Of a stretch of 61,807 nt of DNA, positions 33,127 through 41,593 are shown one piece after another. The position numbers were made by a program, and so were the translations under genes. Source of the stretch: JAFDWI01 sp964544305 (GTDB taxonomy: Bacteria; Actinomycetota; Acidimicrobiia; Acidimicrobiales; Iamiaceae). Each line of letters starts with the position of its first letter. Within the stretch, counting starts at the first letter, position 1. The DNA lies in NCBI GenBank assembly GCA_964544305.1, contig CAZJAZ010000010.1, positions 1 through 61,807 of the forward strand, given 5' to 3'. The notes beneath the pieces were generated by a model. The model had not been told where the DNA came from and did no database searches. It worked only from the letters and a program-made list of their open reading frames with translations.

Positions 33127-33765
33127 ATGCCCCGCTTACGCCAAGTTTCTCGGGCCGACACCGACAACCGCACCGTCATCGGCATGTACGACTACGTCTT
33201 TGGCGACCGTGACCCCGTCAGCGAACCGGGCACCGCGGATGGCACGCCTGGTGACTGGTGGACAACGTTCGCCCTCGTCCCATCCGTATTGGAGCATTGC
33301 GTCGGCGGTTTCGCGCTCTACCAAAACCCACGTCACATTGACCCACGTCTACGCGAGCTTGGCCAGCTTCGCGTTGGCTGGGCACGAGCCTCGCAATTCG
33401 TATACTCCCAACACTGCAAGTCTGCAAGATCCGCTGGTGTGCCTGAAGAACAGATCCAAGCCATCGCACACTGGCAGGTCGCAGACTGCTACTCACCGAC
33501 AGAACGAGCAGTCCTTGCTTGGACCGACGCGCTCGTCTACGACGGTGGGCGGGTCGCCGACGGTATTTTCGACGCGCTCAAGGAACATTTGAGTGACGAA
33601 GAAATCTTGGAACTCACGTACATCACCGCGCTCTACGACATGCACGCGGTCATGTCACGCGCGCTTCGCACCGAGTTCGATGACGTAGACGAACCCATTG
33701 TTGAGGTGCTCGCCCCAGACGAGCAACCACCCGGGGTGCGAGTCGGGCCGAACCCGCCGACCTGA
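33127..33765 (+). CDS. Carboxymuconolactone decarboxylase / AhpD-like protein
   Basis: A 212-residue all-helical protein of the carboxymuconolactone decarboxylase family. Helices WTTFALVPSVLEHCVGGFAL, PRLRELGQLRVGWARASQF then VYSQHCKSARSAGVPEEQI, which carries the family's H-C active-site region. ATTEMPT at the CxxC form shows only one cysteine here, so it is not a typical AhpD peroxidase. Ends with LTYITALYDMHAVMSRAL. Probably co-transcribed with the VOC gene upstream. Its stop is 4 bases from the stop of the convergent decarboxylase gene. Confidence 0.8.
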   Translation: MPRLRQVSRADTDNRTVIGMYDYVFGDRDPVSEPGTADGTPGDWWTTFALVPSVLEHCVGGFALYQNPRHIDPRLRELGQLRVGWARASQFVYSQHCKSARSAGVPEEQIQAIAHWQVADCYSPTERAVLAWTDALVYDGGRVADGIFDALKEHLSDEEILELTYITALYDMHAVMSRALRTEFDDVDEPIVEVLAPDEQPPGVRVGPNPPT

Positions 33766-33769
33766 CGAG

Positions 33770-35161
33770 TCAAACAGGTGGCAGCGCCTGCTGGGTGTCG
33801 AGCATGTCGGCCATCACCGACTTGATGAAGTCGTCGGCTTCGTCGGTGAGACCGCCTGCGACCCCGCCATAGATCGCACCCGAGAACGCCACCTCATCCG
33901 GGTTGGCCTTGGCATGGGCGACCGCATCAGCTAGATCTGCGGCGAATGTTTCGGCAACACCGTCTTGAGTTTGCGGACGTGTTACGGCCATATGCAACGC
34001 GTTCGGATACTGCTGCCCGTTAAAGCGCCAGCCACGGGCCCGCATGAAATCGTTAATAACATAGATGTCGAACTCGTCGGACGTGAAGCTAAACAAGAAC
34101 GTTGGCTTGCCAATGACCCGCAGTTCGGGATGCGAGCGCACTGCATCAACCATCGCATGGGCGGTCGCAAAAATCTTCTTCGCGTACCCCAAATAGCCCT
34201 CACGACCAAGCGACACCAACGACGCCCAAGTCGCCGCGAGCAACCCAACCGAACGAGAACCATCCATGCCCGGTGACGTGTACTTGCCGCCCGACCAGTC
34301 AGTGAGGAAAAAGTACTGCGAGTTCCGCAAGGCCTTATCAGCGAACATCAACAGTGACGTACCTTTGAGCGAATACCCGTATTTGTGTGTATCGGCTGAG
34401 ATCGTGGTGACGCCAGGTACTCGGAAATCGAACAACTCGATGTCTTCGCCAAGCTCTTGACCAAACGGCAAGATGAAACCACCCAGACAGCAATCCACAT
34501 GCAAGCCGACGCCTTTGGCGAGCGCCAGCGCACCAAGTTCAGTAATCGGATCGACGACGCCATAACCGTAATTACATGCCGAGCCGACAATCGCAATCGT
34601 GTTCTCATCGATCAACGCTTCGACCGCGGCGACATCAACTTGTGCACTTGTGGGATCAATCGGTGCTTTGCGCAATTCGATTCCGAACAAGTGGCATGCC
34701 TTATCAAACGCGGGGTGCGCGGTTTCGGGTTTGACAACATTCGGGTTCGAGATACCACGGGTCTGAGCGCCATGTTCGCGGTAGGCCAACATGGCGTGGG
34801 TGATCGATCCGGTCCCACCAGACGTCACCATGCCAACCGCGCCCCCGTCGGCCAGTGCGTCGGCATGAAAGAGGTCGAGGCCCATGGCAATGATTTCACC
34901 CTCAAACCGTGTTGCCGACGGGCACATGTCGCGTTGGAGTGCATTCGCATGCGCGTATTTCCCAAACGCTTCGGTCAAGAATGCGTAGTGGTCGTGGTCG
35001 CCGCAGTACATCGTGCCCGAGCACTTGCCCGTTTCCCAGTACTGGTCCTCCTCGGTCGCCATTGTGGCGAGCTCGCTCAGAATCTCGTCACGAGCACGAC
35101 CTTTTTCAGGAAAGGTGCGGTTGACCGGGTACCGGTCGGCATAAGGAAAATCAGAACTCAT
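33770..35161 (-). CDS. PLP-dependent decarboxylase/lyase, sphingosine-1-phosphate lyase-like
   Basis: A 463-residue fold-type I PLP enzyme of the group II decarboxylase family. SGTMYCGDHDHYAFLTEAF and RFEGEIIAMGLDLFH precede TSGGTGSITHAMLAYREH, where PLP phosphate is held. LHVDCCLGGFILPF supplies the Asp that contacts the pyridine nitrogen, and SADTHKYGYSLKGTS has the Schiff-base lysine. The overall pattern is closer to sphingosine-1-phosphate lyases and their bacterial relatives than to glutamate decarboxylase. Substrate uncertain. ATG 35161 has a GGAG site and is preferred over GTG 35173. Confidence 0.82.
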   Translation of the reverse strand: MSSDFPYADRYPVNRTFPEKGRARDEILSELATMATEEDQYWETGKCSGTMYCGDHDHYAFLTEAFGKYAHANALQRDMCPSATRFEGEIIAMGLDLFHADALADGGAVGMVTSGGTGSITHAMLAYREHGAQTRGISNPNVVKPETAHPAFDKACHLFGIELRKAPIDPTSAQVDVAAVEALIDENTIAIVGSACNYGYGVVDPITELGALALAKGVGLHVDCCLGGFILPFGQELGEDIELFDFRVPGVTTISADTHKYGYSLKGTSLLMFADKALRNSQYFFLTDWSGGKYTSPGMDGSRSVGLLAATWASLVSLGREGYLGYAKKIFATAHAMVDAVRSHPELRVIGKPTFLFSFTSDEFDIYVINDFMRARGWRFNGQQYPNALHMAVTRPQTQDGVAETFAADLADAVAHAKANPDEVAFSGAIYGGVAGGLTDEADDFIKSVMADMLDTQQALPPV

Positions 35162-35227
35162 TGGAGTCTCCACGTTTGGGCAATCGGGTTTTGTCTACAC
35201 GGAAGGTCGCGAACGACGACGGTCCGA

Positions 35228-36475
35228 CTATTTTTCACCGGCGACTTCAGGACCCCACCGGCGATCAATCTCATCTTGGGCTTTTTGCATTTGTGCAACC
35301 GTGGGGATCTGGACTTGCGACAGCTTCTTGACAAGGTCAACCGACGAAAGCCCAACGTTGTCGAAGTGGGAAAGGTCAGATGTGGCAACCTTGCCTCGCT
35401 GCTCAAGAATTGGGAATCGAGTCGGAACCTGGCCGCCTTTGAGGAGTTCGATTGCTCCTTCGTCCGACACAAGGTGTTGCAGCCACAACTTGCCAGCGCT
35501 TGGATGCGGCGATCCCTTGACCAATGCTTGGGCGTAATAGTTCGGAAACAAGGTTCCCGATGGGTCGATACGCATCTCCAGGTTCACGCCGGCGGCGGCG
35601 GCACCTCGCGCCTCTTCGATAGCAGAAGTGTCAAGGAAACTGACCGCGTTCTTTCCATCGCCCGCGTACTCGGTGATGACCACTTTGGTGGGGTCAAAAA
35701 TACCGTTCTTTGCAAGCTCGGCAAACAAGTCAATGCCGGGTCCGACGTTATCCAGCGACCCCTCAGGCAACGTAAGCGCAGCGGTCCACACCGCGCCAAA
35801 GGCTGCGGAACCCGCGAGGATTGGGCTCTTGCCAGCCTTGGTCAAAGCCGGACCAGATCGTGGATCACCTGGCATGCCAATGACGACCCCGGCGGGAAGA
35901 TTCTTGAGATCCGCAAAAGTCGCCGGAGGTTCGGCACCTTTGAGCTGCGCCGGGTTGCTCACGATTCCTACCAGCACGTAGTAGGTCGACAGCCAATTGC
36001 CGTCCGCGTCTTTGGCAGCACTGGGAATGTCGGCCCAGTCATCAGGTCGGAACGGTACGACCAATTTGTCGCTGGTCGCTTCAAGAGCCGCACTGAGCCC
36101 CACATCGATGACTTCGGGTTGCTCCGCCTTCTTCTTCGGATGGCGGACCGCATCAAGTTGGGCACCGGCACCACCGATGGTGGCAACCGGATTGACTTTG
36201 ACTCGTGTGCTCCCCGTAAAACTCTGTACGGCGAATCGATAGGAAGCATGCTCACCCGTATTCACGCCGCTGAGGTTCACCACACCTTCTTTACGTGCAG
36301 CGGCAAGCAGCGGATCTACCTTGGGTGCCGCCGTCGTCGACGCACCGCCTGTCGACGTTGACGACGATCCTCCACACGCACTGAGCAGTCCAGGCAGTGC
36401 CAAGCTTGATGCGCCTGCAACCCCCCAACGCAGCAGAGTCCGGCGATCAATGGCGAGATTGGATTCGTTGTCCAT
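35228..36475 (-). CDS. Tat-exported ABC-type solute-binding lipoprotein 1
   Basis: A 415-residue type 1/2 extracellular solute-binding protein similar to iron/thiamine/polyamine-type binding proteins. The N-terminus has a twin-arginine motif DRRTLLRWG, a hydrophobic segment and lipobox LSACGG, then a Ser/Thr linker. The body contains VIDVGLSAALEATSDKLV, STYYVLVGIVSNPAQL, PGDPRSGPAL, GSPHPSAGKLWLQHLVSDEG and the end motif DRRWGPEV. It is ~45% similar by eye to the next upstream gene, 44 bases away. No permease or ATPase is encoded nearby, so ligand and transporter are unknown. Confidence 0.8.
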   Translation of the reverse strand: MDNESNLAIDRRTLLRWGVAGASSLALPGLLSACGGSSSTSTGGASTTAAPKVDPLLAAARKEGVVNLSGVNTGEHASYRFAVQSFTGSTRVKVNPVATIGGAGAQLDAVRHPKKKAEQPEVIDVGLSAALEATSDKLVVPFRPDDWADIPSAAKDADGNWLSTYYVLVGIVSNPAQLKGAEPPATFADLKNLPAGVVIGMPGDPRSGPALTKAGKSPILAGSAAFGAVWTAALTLPEGSLDNVGPGIDLFAELAKNGIFDPTKVVITEYAGDGKNAVSFLDTSAIEEARGAAAAGVNLEMRIDPSGTLFPNYYAQALVKGSPHPSAGKLWLQHLVSDEGAIELLKGGQVPTRFPILEQRGKVATSDLSHFDNVGLSSVDLVKKLSQVQIPTVAQMQKAQDEIDRRWGPEVAGEK

Positions 36476-36519
36476 GAACGAACCAGCGTAGTCAACGCCC
36501 GAAGCTCACGAAGCCCGGG

Positions 36520-37740
36520 CTACTCCCCACGCACGTCAGGACCCCAACGCGTGTTCACCGCATCTTGCGCGGCTGCGACCTGGGCAACACTGGGAATCTG
36601 AACGGCAGCCAACGATTTGGCCAAGGTTTTCGCAGGCAAACCGAAATCCTCGAACGCGCCAAGGTTCTTTTCTGAGACCGTGCCCTGTTGCAACAGCACG
36701 GGAAAACGGGTCGGCACCATGCCACCTTTGAGGAAGCCTTTGGCGCCCTCATCGGAAATGAGATGCTGCAGCCAAAGTTTCGCGGCATAAGGGTGCGGCG
36801 ACTTGTTCACCAGCGCCTGGGCATACAACGTTGGGTACAACTTGTCCGCGTTCACAATCCGCATTTGGAGATCTTGATCGGGTTTGGCTGCTTTCAGCTT
36901 CGACCGAGCAAACAGAAACTCCGATCCGATCAGCATGGTGATTGGGACCGGCGCGCCTCCACCAACGGTTGCGACAATGCCGACCATTTTGGGATCGAAC
37001 GTGCCACGGTGAGCAAGTTCGGCAAAGAAGTCGATTCCTGGACCAATATCATCGAGGCTTCCACCTTGGGCGAGCGCGACCGTCCAAACGGCGCCAAACG
37101 CGGACGCGGATGCAAGCGGCCCCGCATCTTTGGTTGTACGCGGGTCGCCAGGGAACCCCATTTTCACGCCGCCTTTGAGTTGCAAAAGATCATCAAAGGT
37201 CGTGGGAATGTCATTGCCACCCAAGAGCGTGGGGTTGCTGACGATCCCAAGCAGCGCGTAATACGACGACAGCCAATAGCCCTGCGCGTCTTTGGCTGAG
37301 TTTGGGATCGTGGCCCAATTGTCCGGTGTGAACGAATCCAACAGGCCGTCATCTCTTGCTTGGAGTATCGAGCTCAGACCAACATCGATCACGTCAGGTT
37401 GGTTCGGCTTCCCTTTCAAATCCCGGGCTGCATCCACTTCCATCCCTGAACCAGCGTCAGGTGATTGAAAGTCGATTTTCAACTTGGTTGCATCAACGAA
37501 CTGATCGATGACGGCCCGGTAGGGTGAATTGGGTCCGTTCGAAACAGCGATCAAATTCAATTTTCCTTCGGTGCGCGCCGCGGTGAGCAACGCATCGATT
37601 TCGTTTGACGTCGTCGATGGCGCAGCCGTCGACGTTGACGAGGAAGACGAACAACCAACCAACGCACTCGGCAATGCGGCCACTCCCACCCCGGCAGCTC
37701 CAAGTTGGATCAGTCGACGTCGGGTCATCTCGTTGCCCAT
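36520..37740 (-). CDS. Tat-exported ABC-type solute-binding lipoprotein 2
   Basis: A 406-residue paralogue of the preceding protein with the same layout: MTRRRLIQLGAAGVG Tat signal, lipobox LVGC, Ser/Thr linker, then VIDVGLSSILQARDDGLL, SSYYALLGIVSNPTLL, GFPGDPRT, KSPHPYAAKLWLQHLISDEG and closing NTRWGPDV. It probably arose by tandem duplication. ATG 37740 is preferred (GGGGGTGG upstream); the frame is open to TTG 37755. A leftward promoter CCGACA / TAGAAT (37808-37779) stands upstream, so the two genes are likely one transcript. Confidence 0.8.
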   Translation of the reverse strand: MGNEMTRRRLIQLGAAGVGVAALPSALVGCSSSSSTSTAAPSTTSNEIDALLTAARTEGKLNLIAVSNGPNSPYRAVIDQFVDATKLKIDFQSPDAGSGMEVDAARDLKGKPNQPDVIDVGLSSILQARDDGLLDSFTPDNWATIPNSAKDAQGYWLSSYYALLGIVSNPTLLGGNDIPTTFDDLLQLKGGVKMGFPGDPRTTKDAGPLASASAFGAVWTVALAQGGSLDDIGPGIDFFAELAHRGTFDPKMVGIVATVGGGAPVPITMLIGSEFLFARSKLKAAKPDQDLQMRIVNADKLYPTLYAQALVNKSPHPYAAKLWLQHLISDEGAKGFLKGGMVPTRFPVLLQQGTVSEKNLGAFEDFGLPAKTLAKSLAAVQIPSVAQVAAAQDAVNTRWGPDVRGE

Positions 37741-37778
37741 GCGGACCACCCCCAATCACTTTCTTTGTAGTTCATGGA

Positions 37779-37872
37779 ATTCTATCGCTTGTTCGTTCAA
37801 CGTGTCGGACTCATGTACAGGACATTGGGCGACTACGGTCGTAGTAACACGGCAACGACGTAGGCCGTAGTC
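37779..37872. promoter_or_regulatory. Divergent control region: leftward promoter and 8-base inverted repeat
   Basis: Leftward -35 CCGACA (37808-37803) and -10 TAGAAT (37784-37779) are spaced by 18 bases and serve the solute-binding proteins. On the cyclase side, GACTACGG (37831-37838) and CCGTAGTC (37865-37872) form a perfect inverted repeat 26 bases apart, with CTACG/CGTAG sub-repeats inside. Possible operator for the cyclase gene starting at 37898. Confidence 0.4.
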
Positions 37873-37897
37873 CAGTTTCCAAACGCAGAGCATTGGC

Positions 37898-39553
37898 GTG
37901 CCCGACACCGACACGAACGAAGGCACTCGTCGCATTCGCAGACGACGACGCGGCCGACGCACGGCGCGTCGCGCGCAGCGCGCCCAAGGTACCAAACGCC
38001 CGCGCCGCCGCTCAGGAGCTTCACTGGTTTACCGGTCACGTGCGATGCTCGCTTTCGCTTTGGCGCTGTCAAACCTCGGCGGCGCCATCATCGTGTTCGC
38101 GTTCTCGGCATGGCTTCTGCCCACCGATTCCATCGAAAACGGTGCAGCGCTCATTAAATGGAACGCCATCGGCACCGTGCTCTACGCGCTGATAGCCACC
38201 CCAATCGGCTCGCTCTGGGGCCGGATCAGCTTGCGTTCGTATGAGGCTTGGCTCATAGAAGATCGCCCCCCAACGGCGAAAGAACTCAAGCGCACCCTTG
38301 GCGCACCACGTCGGCTCGTCATGATTCAGTCCATTCTGTGGGGCGTCGCCGCGCTCGGATTCACCATTGTGAACGGGATTGTCGATCCTGTCCTCATTCC
38401 CCGGGTCGGGCTGACTGTCATTGGTGGTGGTCTCACCACAGCCGCCCTCGCCTTCTTGCTTGCCGAACGCATCACTCGACCCGTCGTTACTCGTGCGCTC
38501 GAACACAATCCTGACCCGGAACGCCACAGCGCCGGGGTGACATCACGCACGCTGCTTGCTTGGGGCATGGGCACGGGCATTCCGCTCCTCGGCATCTCGG
38601 CCTCAGGAATCGGTTATCTCATCACCGGGCAAGGCACCCGAACGCAACTTGCGATCGCCATGGTCGCCTTGGGCGGCACGGGGCTAACCGTCGGCTTCTT
38701 CATCACATTGCTTGGCGCGCGTTCGGTTGCTTCACCAGTTCGTGCGGTACGCAAAGCCATGGCCCAGGTCGCCGACGGGGACCTCGACGTGACCGTGGAG
38801 GTGAATTCGTCAACCGAAGTTGGCCGCCTACAGTCTGGGTTCAATCGCATGGCCGCAGGTTTGCGCGAACGAGAAGAACTCCGCGACCTCTTTGGCCAAC
38901 ATGTCGGGATCGACGTGGCACGCACCGCGCTTGAACGTGGCATCGATCTGCGGGGAGAAACTCGGCAAGCGACCGTGCTTTTCGTTGACGTCGTCGCCTC
39001 AACCGGCTTGGCGACACAACTCCCGCCTCGCGAGGTCCTCGCGCTCCTCAACCGGCTTTTCACCGTGGTCATCGATGTAGTCGACGACCATCAAGGTTGG
39101 ATCAACAAGTTTGTTGGCGACGCGGCCATGGCCGTCTTTGGTGTGCCTGAACGCATCGATGATCACCCCGGCGTCGCGCTCGCTGCTGCACGGAATCTCG
39201 CTGTTGAACTTGCCGAACACGTTCCTGAGCTTGATTTTGGAATCGGTGTCGCCACCGGCACCATCGTGGCCGGACACCTCGGTGACGAGCGCCGTTACGA
39301 ATACACGATCATCGGCGACATGGTGAACGTCGCATCTCGACTAACCGACGCGGCAAAACGACATCCCGGTCGGGTACTCGCCGATAGCGAAGCGGTCGCC
39401 GCAGCCGACCCCACGGAGCGTGCCCGGTGGAAGTGCGAAGAGTCCAAAGCGGTGCGCGGCCGGCAAGCCCAGGTCACGGTCGCGGTCCCCATTGCGGGGA
39501 TTGACCGGCCGGTGCCACCTCGCCCTGAGCGTCGCAGCACGGACGCACGGTAG
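37898..39553 (+). CDS. Membrane class III adenylate/guanylate cyclase with HAMP domain
   Basis: A 551-residue receptor-type cyclase. A very basic cytoplasmic head (RRIRRRRRGRRTARRAQRA) precedes six membrane helices (residues ~50-275), then a HAMP domain (SPVRAVRKAMAQVADGDLDV), then the catalytic domain. Both metal aspartates (VLFVDVVAST and FVGDAAMAVFG), the purine-selecting lysine (INKFVGD) and Asp (TIIGDMVNVASRL), and the transition-state Asn and Arg in that same motif are all kept. It should therefore make cAMP as a homodimer. Architecture matches the mycobacterial Rv1318c-type enzymes. GTG 37898 is the start. Confidence 0.88.
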   Translation: MPDTDTNEGTRRIRRRRRGRRTARRAQRAQGTKRPRRRSGASLVYRSRAMLAFALALSNLGGAIIVFAFSAWLLPTDSIENGAALIKWNAIGTVLYALIATPIGSLWGRISLRSYEAWLIEDRPPTAKELKRTLGAPRRLVMIQSILWGVAALGFTIVNGIVDPVLIPRVGLTVIGGGLTTAALAFLLAERITRPVVTRALEHNPDPERHSAGVTSRTLLAWGMGTGIPLLGISASGIGYLITGQGTRTQLAIAMVALGGTGLTVGFFITLLGARSVASPVRAVRKAMAQVADGDLDVTVEVNSSTEVGRLQSGFNRMAAGLREREELRDLFGQHVGIDVARTALERGIDLRGETRQATVLFVDVVASTGLATQLPPREVLALLNRLFTVVIDVVDDHQGWINKFVGDAAMAVFGVPERIDDHPGVALAAARNLAVELAEHVPELDFGIGVATGTIVAGHLGDERRYEYTIIGDMVNVASRLTDAAKRHPGRVLADSEAVAAADPTERARWKCEESKAVRGRQAQVTVAVPIAGIDRPVPPRPERRSTDAR

Positions 39554-39562
39554 TCTCACACC

Positions 39563-40018
39563 ATGGCAACCATGCCCGTTGGCGTAGCAATGACGCGACG
39601 CCTTTGGGTGACTCGCGACCAGCGCGATGCGATGCAATGGGTGTCGTATGCGGCAGGTGTTATTGCCGTTGTCGGCATCATCTGCGCGTTTATTGGCCGA
39701 ATCCCCGTTGAGCTCCCCATGCCGACGCACGTCGTTGGCATGGTCAGTCCAACGTGTGGACTCACGCGTGGCACGGTCGCCATCATGCGGGGTGACCTGG
39801 CGTTAGCTTTCAACTACAACCCGATGTCGTTTTTCGTCTTGCCGTTCACTGCGATCGGACTCGCTCGAATCGCTTGGGCCAAGATGGGGCGAGGTTGGGT
39901 CAACGTGCACCTTCGCCTGGGCAAGGTGGGCTGGGTTGCGTGCGGGCTTGCGTCCGTCGCACTCTGGGCCTATCAGCAATCAAACGCCGCGTTCATCATG
40001 CACACGCATCACGTGTGA
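39563..40018 (+). CDS. DUF2752 family membrane protein
   Basis: A 151-residue protein with three to four membrane segments. The family signature is present: PTCGLTRGTVAIMRGDLALA then FNYNPMSFFVLPF (P-x-C-G-L-T ... R-G-D ... N-P). DUF2752 proteins are common, small and uncharacterised. It follows the cyclase gene by 9 bases and is likely co-transcribed. The stop is 10 bases from the convergent PGPGW gene. Confidence 0.8.
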   Translation: MATMPVGVAMTRRLWVTRDQRDAMQWVSYAAGVIAVVGIICAFIGRIPVELPMPTHVVGMVSPTCGLTRGTVAIMRGDLALAFNYNPMSFFVLPFTAIGLARIAWAKMGRGWVNVHLRLGKVGWVACGLASVALWAYQQSNAAFIMHTHHV

Positions 40019-40028
40019 ATACGCCTAC

Positions 40029-40457
40029 TTAACGCACAAAAACGAACCAGATGATTCCGGCTGCCACGGCGGCCATCGACACAAGCCCGAGTGCGATCTG
40101 TGCCCAAATAGGGAGCTTCGACATCTCATCAACATGGCTTTTCTCACGCAACGTATTCATGAGGTTGGCCGCCCATTCAAACTCACGCGCCAAGATGCCA
40201 AGACCAACCAGCGACACCAAAATGCCAGGCCCCGGAAAAATCAGCATCCCCAAACCCGCCAAAAAGATCACGCCCCCGACGCCGATGATCACAATCCGAA
40301 CGACAATATTGCGCTTTGCTTCTTGCCGTGTGCGTTCTCGGCGACCGGTGGCTTGCTCAGCCGCATAGGCTGCTGCGACAAGCCGATCTCGAGTAATCGA
40401 ATCGTCATCGTTTGCCCCGGCCATGTCGTTGAGCGGGGCGTTCTCAGCTTCGCTCAT
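40029..40457 (-). CDS. PGPGW-family transmembrane protein
   Basis: A 142-residue protein. A charged head of ~45 residues, then two membrane helices linked by the family core LIFPGPGILVSLVGLGILAR followed by EFEWA, an amphipathic segment and a last helix (LGLVSMAAVAAGIIWFVF). The core reads PGPGI instead of PGPGW. No known function. Located between a DUF2752 gene and asd. Confidence 0.75.
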   Translation of the reverse strand: MSEAENAPLNDMAGANDDDSITRDRLVAAAYAAEQATGRRERTRQEAKRNIVVRIVIIGVGGVIFLAGLGMLIFPGPGILVSLVGLGILAREFEWAANLMNTLREKSHVDEMSKLPIWAQIALGLVSMAAVAAGIIWFVFVR

Positions 40458-40499
40458 GGCACTAGTGTGCCGGATTTCTCGCGAGTTACGCGCACAATT

Positions 40500-41534
40500 T
40501 CACTTGTTGGCGCGTGCTGCAACAATCTCAGCGATCTGAACAGCGTTCAACGCCGCACCTTTGCGCAAATTGTCATTCGATACGAACAAGGCAAGTCCAC
40601 GGCCATCTGGCACCGTTTCATCGACCCGGATTCGGCCAACAAAACTCGGATCTTCGCCCGCGGCCTGAAGCGGGTTGGGAACGTCGGCCACCACAACCCC
40701 GGGGGCATCATGCAGCAGTTCACTTGCCGCGTCGACGCTGATCGGACGCTCAAACGTCGCATTAATCGACAATGAATGACCGGTAAATACCGGCACGCGC
40801 ACACACGTTGCCGACACCACAAGGTCAGGTGCGTTCAAAATCTTGCGTGACTCATTGCGGAGCTTTTGCTCCTCGTCCGTTTCACCGCGCCCGTCATCAA
40901 CAATTGATCCAGCCAAGGGCACCACATTGAAAGCGATCGGACGCACAAATTTCTCCGGCTTACCCAGATCGACCGAGGAGCCATCGAACGTGAGGTCGTG
41001 AGCCGAATCCGCGCCCTTGCGCACCTGGGCCGCGAGCTCGGCAACACCAGCTAAGCCCCCACCTGACACTGCCTGGTACGAACTCACGACTAAGCCGGTG
41101 AGATGAGCGACCCGATGCAACGGTGCGAGCACCGGCATGGCCGCCATCGTCGTGCAATTGGGATTGGCCACAATGTTTTTTGGGAGCGTGTCCAGCGCGT
41201 CCGGATTGACCTCGGCGACAACCAGTGGCACATCTGGGTCCATGCGCCACGCCGAAGAATTGTCAATCACAACCGCACCCGCTGCAGCTACGGTTGGAGC
41301 GAGTTCCTTCGACGTTGCACCACCCGCCGAAAACAACACCACATCGAGCCCGCGATAGTCCGCCGTGGCAGCGTCTTCAACAATGACATCGGCGCCACGC
41401 CAGGGCAACGTCCGCCCGGCAGAACGTGCCGACGCAAACAGTCGCAATTCGTCAACAGGGAAGTTCCTTTCGGCCAAGATCGCTTGCATGACCCCGCCGA
41501 CTTGCCCGGTGGCTCCAACTATTCCAACACGCAT
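40500..41534 (-). CDS. asd: Aspartate-semialdehyde dehydrogenase
   Basis: A 344-residue NADPH-dependent enzyme converting aspartyl phosphate to aspartate semialdehyde, the branch point to lysine, threonine and methionine. NADP loop GIVGATGQVGG at the N-terminus, FSAGGATSKELAP, the active-site cysteine in NIVANPNCTTMAAMPVLAP, and the catalytic histidine in VPVFTGHSLSINATFERPI. ATG 41534 fits the family; codons upstream to 41597 belong to the overlap with the lysC stop region. It lies 59 bases after lysC in the bldD-lysC-asd cluster. Confidence 0.95.
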   Translation of the reverse strand: MRVGIVGATGQVGGVMQAILAERNFPVDELRLFASARSAGRTLPWRGADVIVEDAATADYRGLDVVLFSAGGATSKELAPTVAAAGAVVIDNSSAWRMDPDVPLVVAEVNPDALDTLPKNIVANPNCTTMAAMPVLAPLHRVAHLTGLVVSSYQAVSGGGLAGVAELAAQVRKGADSAHDLTFDGSSVDLGKPEKFVRPIAFNVVPLAGSIVDDGRGETDEEQKLRNESRKILNAPDLVVSATCVRVPVFTGHSLSINATFERPISVDAASELLHDAPGVVVADVPNPLQAAGEDPSFVGRIRVDETVPDGRGLALFVSNDNLRKGAALNAVQIAEIVAARANK

Positions 41535-41593
41535 GGCTTCAAAGGGTACCGTTTCACGCCCACACGCGTTTGTATGCGAACGTGCAACGTCTG

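Noticed and set aside
34457..36361. A 634-codon plus-strand open frame
   Set aside because: It is antisense to the PLP decarboxylase and the first solute-binding protein, which have clear family motifs; its own translation has no recognisable domain.
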